From Bacillota bacterium (GTDB lineage Bacteria; Bacillota_A; Clostridia; Peptostreptococcales; Anaerovoracaceae): a DNA stretch of 5,611 nt. Positions within the stretch are counted from its first letter, which is position 1, and each line of letters starts with the position of its first letter. The notes under the pieces were generated by a model, which was not told the origin of the DNA, searched no databases, and saw nothing but the letters and a program-made list of their open reading frames with translations. The translations under genes and the position numbers were made by a program. Positions 1 to 5,611 of the stretch are shown in pieces. The stretch spans positions 1 through 5,611 of the forward strand of contig JAFTHD010000244.1 of assembly GCA_017457585.1 (NCBI GenBank). Direction: 5' to 3'.

Positions 1-354
1 AAGGGTGCTCCTGAATCTGAGAAATCCGTAGCATGTTCCGTCCTGTATGGCATGCCCCGACTCATGTGCCGCAATGCAAACCGATGCTATGGATGTACCG
101 CTGTAGACTCCCTGTGAGAGTCTCATAACATCGTTATTCGGGTCGTAGTGATCCGTCAAAGTCCCCTGTACAACCTCAATAGGCACGTGACTTAATCCGT
201 TGGAATCAAGAATCATACGCGCCGCCTGTGCTCCCGTTATTCCTTTGTTTGCAGGTACGTTAGAATACTTACTGTATGCGCTCTTCACCTTAGCCTGCGC
301 GTAAACCGTAAAGATAATAGCAGGGATAAGGACAATGAATGATAGTCCGTACAT
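1..354 (-). CDS. yugP: YugP-family membrane zinc metallopeptidase, N-terminal part (cut by left window edge)
   Basis: The first 118 codons are present; the rest lies beyond the left edge. Residues 4-19 (roughly LSFIVLIPAIIFTVYA) form a hydrophobic membrane helix at the N-terminus. Next comes the family segment with AQAKVKSAYSKYS at 19-31, then LTDHYDP at 66-72 and a zinc-protease motif AAHESGHAIQ at 95-104. In that motif H97 and H101 would bind zinc and E98 would be the catalytic base. This matches the YugP / neutral zinc metallopeptidase family (about 225-235 residues), whose substrate is not well established. The start is firm: a TAG stop in the same frame directly precedes the ATG, and AGAGGTGA at 359-366 is a strong ribosome binding site. 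It follows fmt by 22 bases, a common arrangement in Clostridia, where rsmB often comes next. The HExxH middle residue is Ser, and the segment after the motif (DGTCYGFLRFR) looks diverged from the versions I remember. Family assignment is confident; the biological role is not. Confidence 0.9.
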   Translation of the reverse strand, partial: MYGLSFIVLIPAIIFTVYAQAKVKSAYSKYSNVPANKGITGAQAARMILDSNGLSHVPIEVVQGTLTDHYDPNNDVMRLSQGVYSGTSIASVCIAAHESGHAIQDGTCYGFLRFRSTL

Positions 355-376
355 CTAATCACCTCTAACCGACATT

Positions 377-1300
377 TTATCTCAAAACAGTGCCGATTTC
401 AATGGTAGTGCCCTTCAAATACTCTTTAACCTGAACTCTTTTTTTACCGGGCATCTGAATTACGTCTACCCTGAGTATCTGCCCTGACGCTGCGATGTCT
501 ATACCGTCACCTGTAACCGCCACAACCGTGCCGTCCGCTGCGTCCGTCTCGATTCCGGGAACGCATGCATGCCACAATTTGATCTGTCTGCCGTTCATGT
601 CTGCGAAAGTCCCCGGCCACGGGTCAAAGGCTCTAATCGTTCTTTCAAGCCGCTCTGCTCCCAATGAAAAGTCTGCATGCCCATCCGATTTTGAAATCAT
701 GGGCGCGTATGTAGAGAGCGCATCGCACTGCTTTTCGGGGACAAGATGATCGAGTCTGTCAAGGGTTTCTACGAGAAGCCCGGCTCCTGCCTTTGCAAGC
801 TCATCGTGAAGCTGTTCTCCTGTCTTCGTATCCACCGGAACTTCTGTCTTTGCCAGCATATCTCCGGTGTCAAGGCCTTCATTCATCTGCATAATGGTAA
901 CGCCTGTTATCCTGTCACCCTCTATGATTGCCTTCTGAATAGGCGCTGCTCCGCGAAATCTCGGCAAAAGAGACGCATGGACGTTGATACACCCGTAAGC
1001 CGGAAGCTCCAGAACTTCCTTCGGCAAAATCTGTCCATACGCTGCCACCACGATCACATCGGGCGATATATTTCTAAGTTCTTCAAGGAATTCATCATCA
1101 CCTCTGACCCTCTTCGGCTGTAAAACGGGTATACCGAGTTCGATCGCCTTTTCCTTTACAGGAGAGAACCTGACTTTCTTCCCTCTTCCGCTTACGGCAT
1201 CCGGCTGAGTACATACGGCTGAGACATGGTGATCGGTGGCTGCGAGAGCTTCCAGGGACGCCGCGGCAAAGTCCGGTGTTCCCATAAAAACGATTCTCAT
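377..1300 (-). CDS. fmt: Methionyl-tRNA formyltransferase
   Basis: Transfers a formyl group from 10-formyltetrahydrofolate to the amino group of Met on initiator tRNA in the cytoplasm, preparing it for translation initiation. The 307 residues are a normal full length. The N-terminal catalytic domain (about 1-200) opens with MRIVFMGTPDFA and carries the signature NVHASLLPRFRGAAPIQ at 106-122. The folate-formyltransferase catalytic trio is present as N106, H108 and D144 (in MNEGLDTGDM, 139-148). The C-terminal OB-like tRNA-binding domain (about 204-305) includes AFDPWPGTF at 224-232 and QMPGKKRVQVKEYLKG at 282-297. The ATG overlaps the def stop by one base (TAATG), and GGGAGG at 1308-1313 inside the end of def sits 7 bases upstream. 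Translation is therefore probably coupled to def, which encodes the enzyme that later removes the formyl group. I see no missing key residue. Confidence 0.98.
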   Translation of the reverse strand: MRIVFMGTPDFAAASLEALAATDHHVSAVCTQPDAVSGRGKKVRFSPVKEKAIELGIPVLQPKRVRGDDEFLEELRNISPDVIVVAAYGQILPKEVLELPAYGCINVHASLLPRFRGAAPIQKAIIEGDRITGVTIMQMNEGLDTGDMLAKTEVPVDTKTGEQLHDELAKAGAGLLVETLDRLDHLVPEKQCDALSTYAPMISKSDGHADFSLGAERLERTIRAFDPWPGTFADMNGRQIKLWHACVPGIETDAADGTVVAVTGDGIDIAASGQILRVDVIQMPGKKRVQVKEYLKGTTIEIGTVLR

Positions 1301-1782
1301 TATTCAGCCTCCCTCTCCTCGAGTTCCTCAGGTGTGAAAATCTCCTTTGCTTTATCGATGAAAAGTATTCCGTCCAGATGGTCGTATTCGTGACAGATAA
1401 CATTGGCATGGAAACCTTCAAACTCGTACTCCTGAAGTTCTCCTTCCATGTCGAGCCCTCTGATTTTGACCTTTTCAGGTCTGTCTACAAGCCCGTAACG
1501 TCCCTGCACCGAAAGGCATGCTTCCTGGCACTCCTGTTCGCCTTCTTTTGAAACGATTTCCGGATTCACAAAGCAGTATACTTCACCCTGTATCGGCTCT
1601 GCGACGAGCATGCGCCTGAGTATCCCTACCTGCGGAGCAGCGAGTCCAACGCCCTCTGCTTCCCTCATAGTGTCAATCATATCCTGCAGTATCATGCGTG
1701 TTCTATCCGTCACCTGATCCACAGGTCTGCACTTTTTGCGCAGTATTTCGTCGCCTTCTTTAACTATCTTTCTTATTGCCAT
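1300..1782 (-). CDS. def: Peptide deformylase
   Basis: Metal-dependent hydrolase that removes the N-formyl group from nascent proteins as they leave the ribosome. The 160 residues fit the short type 1 class. All three family motifs are visible: motif I GVGLAAPQVG at 44-53 (Q51), motif II EACLS at 87-91 with metal ligand C89, and motif III HEYDH at 131-135 with ligands H131 and H135 and catalytic E132. Motif II usually reads EGCLS, so Ala replaces Gly here. The next residues are VQG where VPG is common, and Cys130 directly precedes HEYDH where Gln is usual. All catalytic residues are kept, so activity is expected. The start is supported by GGAGG at 1788-1792, 5 bases upstream of the ATG. The gene lies 12 bases after priA and overlaps fmt by one base, the standard priA-def-fmt arrangement. 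Confidence 0.98.
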   Translation of the reverse strand: MAIRKIVKEGDEILRKKCRPVDQVTDRTRMILQDMIDTMREAEGVGLAAPQVGILRRMLVAEPIQGEVYCFVNPEIVSKEGEQECQEACLSVQGRYGLVDRPEKVKIRGLDMEGELQEYEFEGFHANVICHEYDHLDGILFIDKAKEIFTPEELEEREAE

Positions 1783-1794
1783 CTGTTCCTCCGT

Positions 1795-3819
1795 TTAACT
1801 GAAGCTATATGGGTTTATGTCCACTATAGCCGTATAATCAAGTTTGCGTTCTTTTTTATCTTCTTCCCTTATGACCTCTATCAGACTGCTGTACATTCGT
1901 CTCTTACCGGCAGGACATTTGATCAGCATGGAATACCTGTAGACATCGCGTATCCTGCTCATATAAGCCTCCTGGGGGGCAAAGAGGTTGGTTCTGTCTC
2001 CCTCGGGCAGCAATTCCTTTAATCTGCCGTACCACTTGTCCGCACCTTTTGCTGCGGCTTCCGGACTGCCAGCAGTAAAAACGATTCTGTAAAGATCGCT
2101 GTAGGGCGGATATTTCAGGATCTCCCTGAGCATGTCTTCCTCTTTGTAGAAGCCTTCGTAATCCTGTTTCGCTGCAAAGCGTATCGCATAATTGTCGGGG
2201 CTGTAGGTCTGAATTATGACCTCACCTTCCGACTCCCCTCTTCCTGCTCTTCCTGCAGCCTGGGTGACAAGCTGAAATGTTCTCTCCGGCGATCTGAAAT
2301 CAGGTATGTTCAGAGATACATCTGCTGCAACGATTCCGACGAGACCGACGTTTCTGAAATCGAGACCTTTTGCAATTATCTGAGTCCCGATCAGAATATC
2401 CGTTTCGTGTTTTTTGAAAGCTCTCAGCTTCCTGTTCAGTTCTCCCTGCTTTTTAACAGTGTCAAGGTCAAGTCTGTCTATCACGGCCTCAGGCAGCAGT
2501 TCCTGCACGGCCTCCTGGAGTTTCTCCGTCCCGGTCCCAAAATATCTCATGTACCTGCTCCCACAGTCAGGACATGCTCCCGGAATCTTTTCCCGGTGAC
2601 CGCAGTAGTGGCAGAGCACGCTGTCCGTAGCTCTGTGATAGGTAAGCGACAGTCCGCACTCGGGGCATTTGAGCACGAACCCGCATTCCCGGCACGATAT
2701 GAAAGTTGAGTACCCACGTCTGTTCAGGAAGAGCATGATCTGCTTTCCGTGCTCCAGGTTGGTCTCCATCCTGTCCAAAAGTCTGCCGCTTATCACCGTC
2801 CTGTTTCCCGTCTTTATCTCCTCTCTCATATCCACCACGTGAACGTGAGGCAACGGGTTTTTATTATATCTTTCGCGCAGCGTGAGCAGTCTGTATATGC
2901 CCTGCTCCGCTCTCTTGTATGTTACTACCGACGGCGTGGCGCTGCCCAGCAGAAGGACGCCATTGTTATGGGCGCTTCCGGTTCTTTTTAATGCCACTTC
3001 TATGGCATCGTACTTCGGGGTGAAATCCGATTTGTATGTGCTCTCATGCTCCTCATCGACTACGATGAGGCCTATATTTGTCAGCGGTGCAAATACAGCC
3101 GAGCGTGCTCCAATAACCACTTTGACTTTGCCGCTTCTGATCCTCTGCCACTGGTCATACCTTTCGCCACTGCTCAGTTTACTATGAAGAATCGCGATCT
3201 CATCTTCCGGGAATCTCGCAGCAAATCTCGAAACGATCTGTCCTGTAAGAGATATTTCGGGAACAAGTACTATTACGGTTCTACCAAGTCCGACCGCTTC
3301 AATGGCAGCTCTTATATAGACTTCGGTCTTCCCGCTTCCCGTAATGCCGTGAAGCAAAAATCTTTGGTGCTTTCCCGACCTGACTGCACTGTTTATTTCA
3401 CCGAGAACCGCCTCCTGTTCGGATGTCAGTGCTTTTTCCTCCCCATCATCTCCGTGAATGCCCTTTAGGGAGTTTTTCACCGCTCTCCTTTTGGCCTTGC
3501 GCCCTGCCGGAATGAACAGCCTTATTGCATCGATATACCTGCAAAGGTATCTCGTCTTCATCCACCCTGCAGTCTCCATCATCTCTTCCGACAGGCTCAC
3601 GTCCCGGTCTATGCTCTCGACCAGCTTCAGTTTGCTCTTGAGCTCCTCTCCCGGCGTTTCCGCCATGTTGACAACGTAACCGTCTCTTACCCTGTTTCCC
3701 TTGGCGAACGGCACCTTTACCCTGCATCCGACGCAGACGCTGTCATCCTCACATCCGTAAGTGTAAGGCATATCCGTCTGATTGCTTTTGTTGTCGATTA
3801 CAAGGTCAATGTACTTCAT
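1795..3819 (-). CDS. priA: Primosomal protein N' (replication restart helicase PriA)
   Basis: Superfamily 2 3'-5' DNA helicase that recognises stalled or collapsed replication forks and starts reloading of the replicative helicase. An N-terminal fork-binding domain (about 1-100, with VGCRVKVPFAKGNRVRDGYVV around 30-50) precedes the helicase core. Visible motifs are Walker A GITGSGKT at 158-165, DEEH at 255-258, GSATPS at 292-297, LNRRGYS at 365-371, TQIIAKGLDF at 479-488 and QAAGRAGRG at 520-528. A zinc-binding insertion has four Cys pairs: 376/379, 385/388, 403/406 and 416/419. The C-terminal domain is complete and ends with the typical VDINPYSF. At 674 residues it is shorter than E. coli PriA (732) and B. 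subtilis PriA (about 805), but no motif is lost. The ATG is the only reasonable start, because the frame upstream holds no ATG, GTG or TTG before an in-frame TAG in the asnA-priA gap. Its ribosome site is modest (AGGGG at 3829-3833, 9 bases away). Confidence 0.98.
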   Translation of the reverse strand: MKYIDLVIDNKSNQTDMPYTYGCEDDSVCVGCRVKVPFAKGNRVRDGYVVNMAETPGEELKSKLKLVESIDRDVSLSEEMMETAGWMKTRYLCRYIDAIRLFIPAGRKAKRRAVKNSLKGIHGDDGEEKALTSEQEAVLGEINSAVRSGKHQRFLLHGITGSGKTEVYIRAAIEAVGLGRTVIVLVPEISLTGQIVSRFAARFPEDEIAILHSKLSSGERYDQWQRIRSGKVKVVIGARSAVFAPLTNIGLIVVDEEHESTYKSDFTPKYDAIEVALKRTGSAHNNGVLLLGSATPSVVTYKRAEQGIYRLLTLRERYNKNPLPHVHVVDMREEIKTGNRTVISGRLLDRMETNLEHGKQIMLFLNRRGYSTFISCRECGFVLKCPECGLSLTYHRATDSVLCHYCGHREKIPGACPDCGSRYMRYFGTGTEKLQEAVQELLPEAVIDRLDLDTVKKQGELNRKLRAFKKHETDILIGTQIIAKGLDFRNVGLVGIVAADVSLNIPDFRSPERTFQLVTQAAGRAGRGESEGEVIIQTYSPDNYAIRFAAKQDYEGFYKEEDMLREILKYPPYSDLYRIVFTAGSPEAAAKGADKWYGRLKELLPEGDRTNLFAPQEAYMSRIRDVYRYSMLIKCPAGKRRMYSSLIEVIREEDKKERKLDYTAIVDINPYSFS

Positions 3820-3885
3820 CGGTTGAAACCCCTGATTCTTCCTTCCTGCACTGCCTTGGCATCCTCTGCGCTATCGCTGTCTCTG
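3820..3885 (-). other. 66-base asnA-priA intergenic gap, largest in the block
   Basis: This is the longest spacer between genes here. It contains the AGGGG ribosome site of priA, but no T-run, no convincing stem-loop terminator and no recognisable -35/-10 pair, so read-through from asnA into priA is the simplest view. Its length is a multiple of three, which puts asnA and priA in the same frame. They are kept apart by the asnA TAG stop and a second in-frame TAG at 3871-3873. Confidence 0.6.
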
Positions 3886-4902
3886 CTACAGAAGGAAAAT
3901 GTTGTTAGCCTCGCACTCCTTTATCATCTCGTCTGACCAGATCGCAGCCTGCACTTCACCTATGTGCGCCTTCCTGAGGAAGTACATGCAAAGCCTGCTC
4001 TGTCCGATCCCTCCTCCTATGGAGTAAGGCAGCTCTTTGTTCAAAATCTTTTTGTGAAAATCAAGTTCCCGTCTGTCATCCGCTCCTGCGATAGCAAGTT
4101 GTCTGTCCATCGCTTCTTCGTCAACCCTTATTCCCATGGAACTTATTTCAAAGGATCTGTTCAGCACGTCATCCCAAAGGAGTATGTCGCCGTTCAGTTC
4201 CCAGTCATCGTAGTCCGGAGCTCTTCCATCGTGCTTCTGTCCCGACTTTAATACGCCTCCGATCTTCTTGATGAATACAGCTCTCTTATCCTTCGTGATG
4301 GCATCTTCTCTTTCCTTCGGAGTCAGGTGAGGATACATATCCTCAAGTTCCTGGGATGTTATGAAAAAGATCTCGTTCGGAAGGAAGGTCTGCAGTTCTC
4401 TGTACGTTCTGTTCACGTAGTCTCCCAGATTCTTGAGAGCGCCGTAAATCGTATTTACGGTATCCTCTAAATACTCATCTGTCCTGTCTTCCTTGTTTAT
4501 AACTTTCTCCCAGTCCCACTGATCCACGTATATGGAGTGGAGGTTGTCAAGTTCTTCATCACGCCTTATGGCATTCATATCCGTGTAAAGGCCTGTGCCC
4601 GGCTGGAATTTATACCTGCCGAGAGCCATCCTCTTCCACTTTGCCAAAGACTGGACGATCTCGACCTTTCGCTCGTCCAGGTCTTTTACTGTAAAGGACA
4701 CCGTTCTTTCAACTCCGTTCAGGTTATCGTTAAGACCTGATTCAGGATCTACGAACAGCGGCGCCGATACTCTCCTGAGCCTGAGCCCGTATGCCAGTTC
4801 TGCCTGAAAAAAGTCCTTTATCTTCTTGATTGCCCTCTGACTCTCCATGTAGTCGATGATCGGCGAATAGTTTTCCGGTACTATAAGTTTACTCATTTTC
4901 AT
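3886..4902 (-). CDS. asnA: Aspartate-ammonia ligase (asparagine synthetase A)
   Basis: Makes asparagine from aspartate, ammonia and ATP (releasing AMP and pyrophosphate) in the cytoplasm. It belongs to the class II aminoacyl-tRNA synthetase fold and uses free ammonia, unlike glutamine-dependent AsnB. At 338 residues it is close to E. coli AsnA (330) and aligns along its whole length. Landmarks are [21 protein letters not shown] at 43-63, SLAKWKR at 85-91, [10 protein letters not shown] at 123-132, RAPDYDDW at 227-234, [11 protein letters not shown] at 251-261 and [10 protein letters not shown] at 295-304. By alignment from memory, the E. coli functional residues D46, R100 and Q116 correspond to D59, R113 and Q128, all kept. 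The first ATG overlaps the queH stop by 4 bases (ATGA). A second ATG six bases on (Met3, 4894-4896) is better spaced from the ribosome site and would give [10 protein letters not shown], the more usual beginning for the family, so the protein may really be 336 residues. Confidence 0.97.
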   Translation of the reverse strand: MKMSKLIVPENYSPIIDYMESQRAIKKIKDFFQAELAYGLRLRRVSAPLFVDPESGLNDNLNGVERTVSFTVKDLDERKVEIVQSLAKWKRMALGRYKFQPGTGLYTDMNAIRRDEELDNLHSIYVDQWDWEKVINKEDRTDEYLEDTVNTIYGALKNLGDYVNRTYRELQTFLPNEIFFITSQELEDMYPHLTPKEREDAITKDKRAVFIKKIGGVLKSGQKHDGRAPDYDDWELNGDILLWDDVLNRSFEISSMGIRVDEEAMDRQLAIAGADDRRELDFHKKILNKELPYSIGGGIGQSRLCMYFLRKAHIGEVQAAIWSDEMIKECEANNIFLL

Positions 4903-5567
4903 TCACCCTTTCTCTCAGAATACTTGCATCCGCAGTAGTTCTGACGATATAAATTATATTTCTTTGATAGCCGGATGGATCTGGCAAATCCATCCTTCTT
5001 CTTGAAATCCCTGTCCAAAAAGCTGAGATTGTATCTCAAAGCAAGATCTCTTCCAATCTCTGAAATCAGCTTGTAGTTCTTGTGGGGGCTTACGGTAAGC
5101 GTTGTCCCAAAGTAGTCACACCCTGTAAGACTTGCGGTTTCTGCGGTCCTCTCAAGTCTCTGCCTGAAGCATACCGTACACCTTGCTCCTCCTTCAGGTT
5201 CATTGCCCAAGCCCTTGGTCGCTTCGAAGAAAGCTCCAGGGCTATAGTCCCCCTCTCTGAAATTGATATGCGTTCTGCCCATGTTCTCTTCGTTAAACTG
5301 CTCAATGAATTGAATCTGTGCGGCACGCCTCTTCCTGTACTCTTCCTGATCTGTTATACATGGGTTGAAGAAGAAAACAGTAACGTTAAACTCATCTGCC
5401 AGTCTCTCCACCACCGATGTACTGCAAGGTCCGCAGCAACTGTGCAGAAGGAGATCCGGCTTAGCCGGCTGCTCATCTCCTCTGTCATCCATGACACATC
5501 CGTCATCAGGCAGCTTAACAACCTCTTCGGCCTGTATGTTATTGCAATTTTTGTTCGTCTGTGCCAT
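4899..5567 (-). CDS. queH: Epoxyqueuosine reductase QueH
   Basis: Catalyses the last step of queuosine synthesis, reducing epoxyqueuosine to queuosine at the wobble base of tRNAs for Asn, Asp, His and Tyr. It is the non-cobalamin, iron-sulfur counterpart of QueG (formerly DUF208). The 222 residues carry the whole family signature: [11 protein letters not shown] at 39-49, a nucleotide-binding-like strand and loop FFNPCI with EYRKR at 66-80, [12 protein letters not shown] at 128-139, [12 protein letters not shown] at 153-164, [11 protein letters not shown] at 187-197, and [11 protein letters not shown] at 207-217. The conserved cysteines expected for the cluster and redox pair are all present (C44, C45, C48, C130, C133, C212, C214). 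The first 37 residues are an acidic extension with two further Cys (8 and 24) that I cannot match to a domain. The ATG has GGAG at 5576-5579, 8 bases away. Met26 is a possible later start but has only a weak ribosome site. Confidence 0.96.
   Translation of the reverse strand: MAQTNKNCNNIQAEEVVKLPDDGCVMDDRGDEQPAKPDLLLHSCCGPCSTSVVERLADEFNVTVFFFNPCITDQEEYRKRRAAQIQFIEQFNEENMGRTHINFREGDYSPGAFFEATKGLGNEPEGGARCTVCFRQRLERTAETASLTGCDYFGTTLTVSPHKNYKLISEIGRDLALRYNLSFLDRDFKKKDGFARSIRLSKKYNLYRQNYCGCKYSERKGE
4903..4911 (-). promoter_or_regulatory. Ribosome binding site of asnA; bears on the start choice
   Basis: The minus strand reads AAAGGGTGA here, inside the last codons of queH. It can pair with the 16S rRNA end through either AAAGG or GGTGA. 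Measured from GGTGA, the first ATG (4902) directly abuts it, while the second ATG (4896) is 6 bases away. This favours Met3 as the true start, although pairing through AAAGG would still serve the first ATG at 4 bases. Confidence 0.55.
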
Positions 5568-5591
5568 TGATAATTCTCCGCTTCTAACCTA

Positions 5592-5600
5592 TGATATAAT
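5592..5600 (+). promoter_or_regulatory. Candidate divergent extended -10 promoter pointing out of the window
   Basis: The plus strand reads TGA-TATAAT, a perfect extended -10 overlapping the queH one on the other strand. A TTGATA at 5567-5572 resembles a -35 box, but its 22-base spacing is too long to count. Initiation would fall near 5607, heading right towards sequence I cannot see. It may serve a divergent gene or only be a by-product of promoter symmetry. Confidence 0.3.
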
Positions 5601-5604
5601 AACA
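5596..5604 (-). promoter_or_regulatory. Candidate extended -10 promoter for queH and the downstream genes
   Basis: The minus strand reads TGT-TATTAT, an extended -10 (TGn plus a hexamer matching TATAAT at 5 of 6). Transcription would begin near 5588-5590, leaving about 22 bases of leader that includes the GGAG of queH. Any -35 box lies outside the window. This placement is plausible for the operon promoter, but it rests on sequence pattern only, and queH may also receive transcription from further upstream. Confidence 0.45.
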
Positions 5605-5611
5605 GTTAATT

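Noticed and set aside
373..375. ATG 19 bases upstream of the metallopeptidase start, just after the fmt stop.
   Set aside because: It opens a frame of only six codons ending at the TAG before the real start; the AGAGGTGA site clearly serves the ATG at 354.
3051..3070. Perfect 8-base inverted repeat with a 4-base loop inside priA (CCTCATCG / CGATGAGG).
   Set aside because: It covers the codons of the DEEH helicase motif, so protein constraint explains the bases; it has no features of a terminator or binding site.
3446..3727. Minus-strand frame of 93 codons inside priA in another frame.
   Set aside because: Composition is typical of an out-of-frame reading (very rich in Arg, Gly and Gln) and it lies wholly within intact priA.
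3806..3862. Small minus-strand reading frame of 18 codons beginning in the asnA-priA gap and overlapping the priA start.
   Set aside because: The only purine-rich sequence (AGAGG) touches its ATG, leaving no spacing, and the peptide has no recognisable features.
3820..3885. Possible terminator in the asnA-priA gap (short TGCC/GGCA and GCG/CGC pairings).
   Set aside because: The stems are only 3-4 pairs, one with a 2-base loop, and no T-run follows on the transcribed strand.
4442..4460. Perfect 8-base inverted repeat with a 3-base loop inside asnA (CCGTAAAT / ATTTACGG).
   Set aside because: It falls in codons for V-N-T-I-Y-G in a normal part of AsnA, has no T-run, and one such repeat in 5.6 kb is within what chance would give.
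5082..5570. Open plus-strand frame of 162 codons opposite queH.
   Set aside because: It is antisense to a confidently identified gene, has no ribosome site of note, and its translation resembles no family I know; other plus-strand frames in the window are rejected for the same reason.

Overview
The window is a compact, single-direction block of housekeeping genes from a bacterium, almost certainly a member of the Bacillota and most likely of class Clostridia. This rests on the order priA-def-fmt followed by a YugP-type membrane zinc metallopeptidase, on the clostridial-type QueH and AsnA proteins, and on good purine-rich Shine-Dalgarno sites. Base composition looks close to balanced, so it is not one of the very AT-rich clostridia. 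I cannot name a genus from the sequence alone.

All six genes are on the minus strand. In order of transcription (right to left) they are: queH (4899-5567, epoxyqueuosine reductase), asnA (3886-4902, ammonia-dependent asparagine synthetase), priA (1795-3819, replication restart helicase), def (1300-1782, peptide deformylase), fmt (377-1300, methionyl-tRNA formyltransferase) and the N-terminal 118 codons of a YugP-family zinc metallopeptidase (1-354, running off the left edge). Junctions are tight: a 4-base stop/start overlap between queH and asnA, 66 bases between asnA and priA, 12 between priA and def, a 1-base TAATG overlap between def and fmt, and 22 before the metallopeptidase. I see no terminator in any junction, so one transcript is likely. 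A probable extended -10 promoter lies just upstream of queH at the right edge. The same bases also read as an extended -10 on the opposite strand.

Functionally, Fmt formylates initiator Met-tRNA and Def removes the formyl group from new proteins, so they form a supply-and-removal pair. PriA reloads the replisome at stalled forks and sits in this cluster by long-conserved gene order, not through a shared pathway. QueH completes the queuosine modification of tRNAs for Asn, Asp, His and Tyr, and AsnA makes asparagine. The pair in front of priA is the least usual part of the layout, since coaBC is the more familiar upstream neighbour.

No mobile element, CRISPR array, RNA gene or cryptic gene is visible, and I find no evidence of a previously undescribed system. 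The points worth a second look are the bidirectional promoter-like dyad, the queH-asnA placement, and a few active-site-proximal substitutions in Def and QueH.
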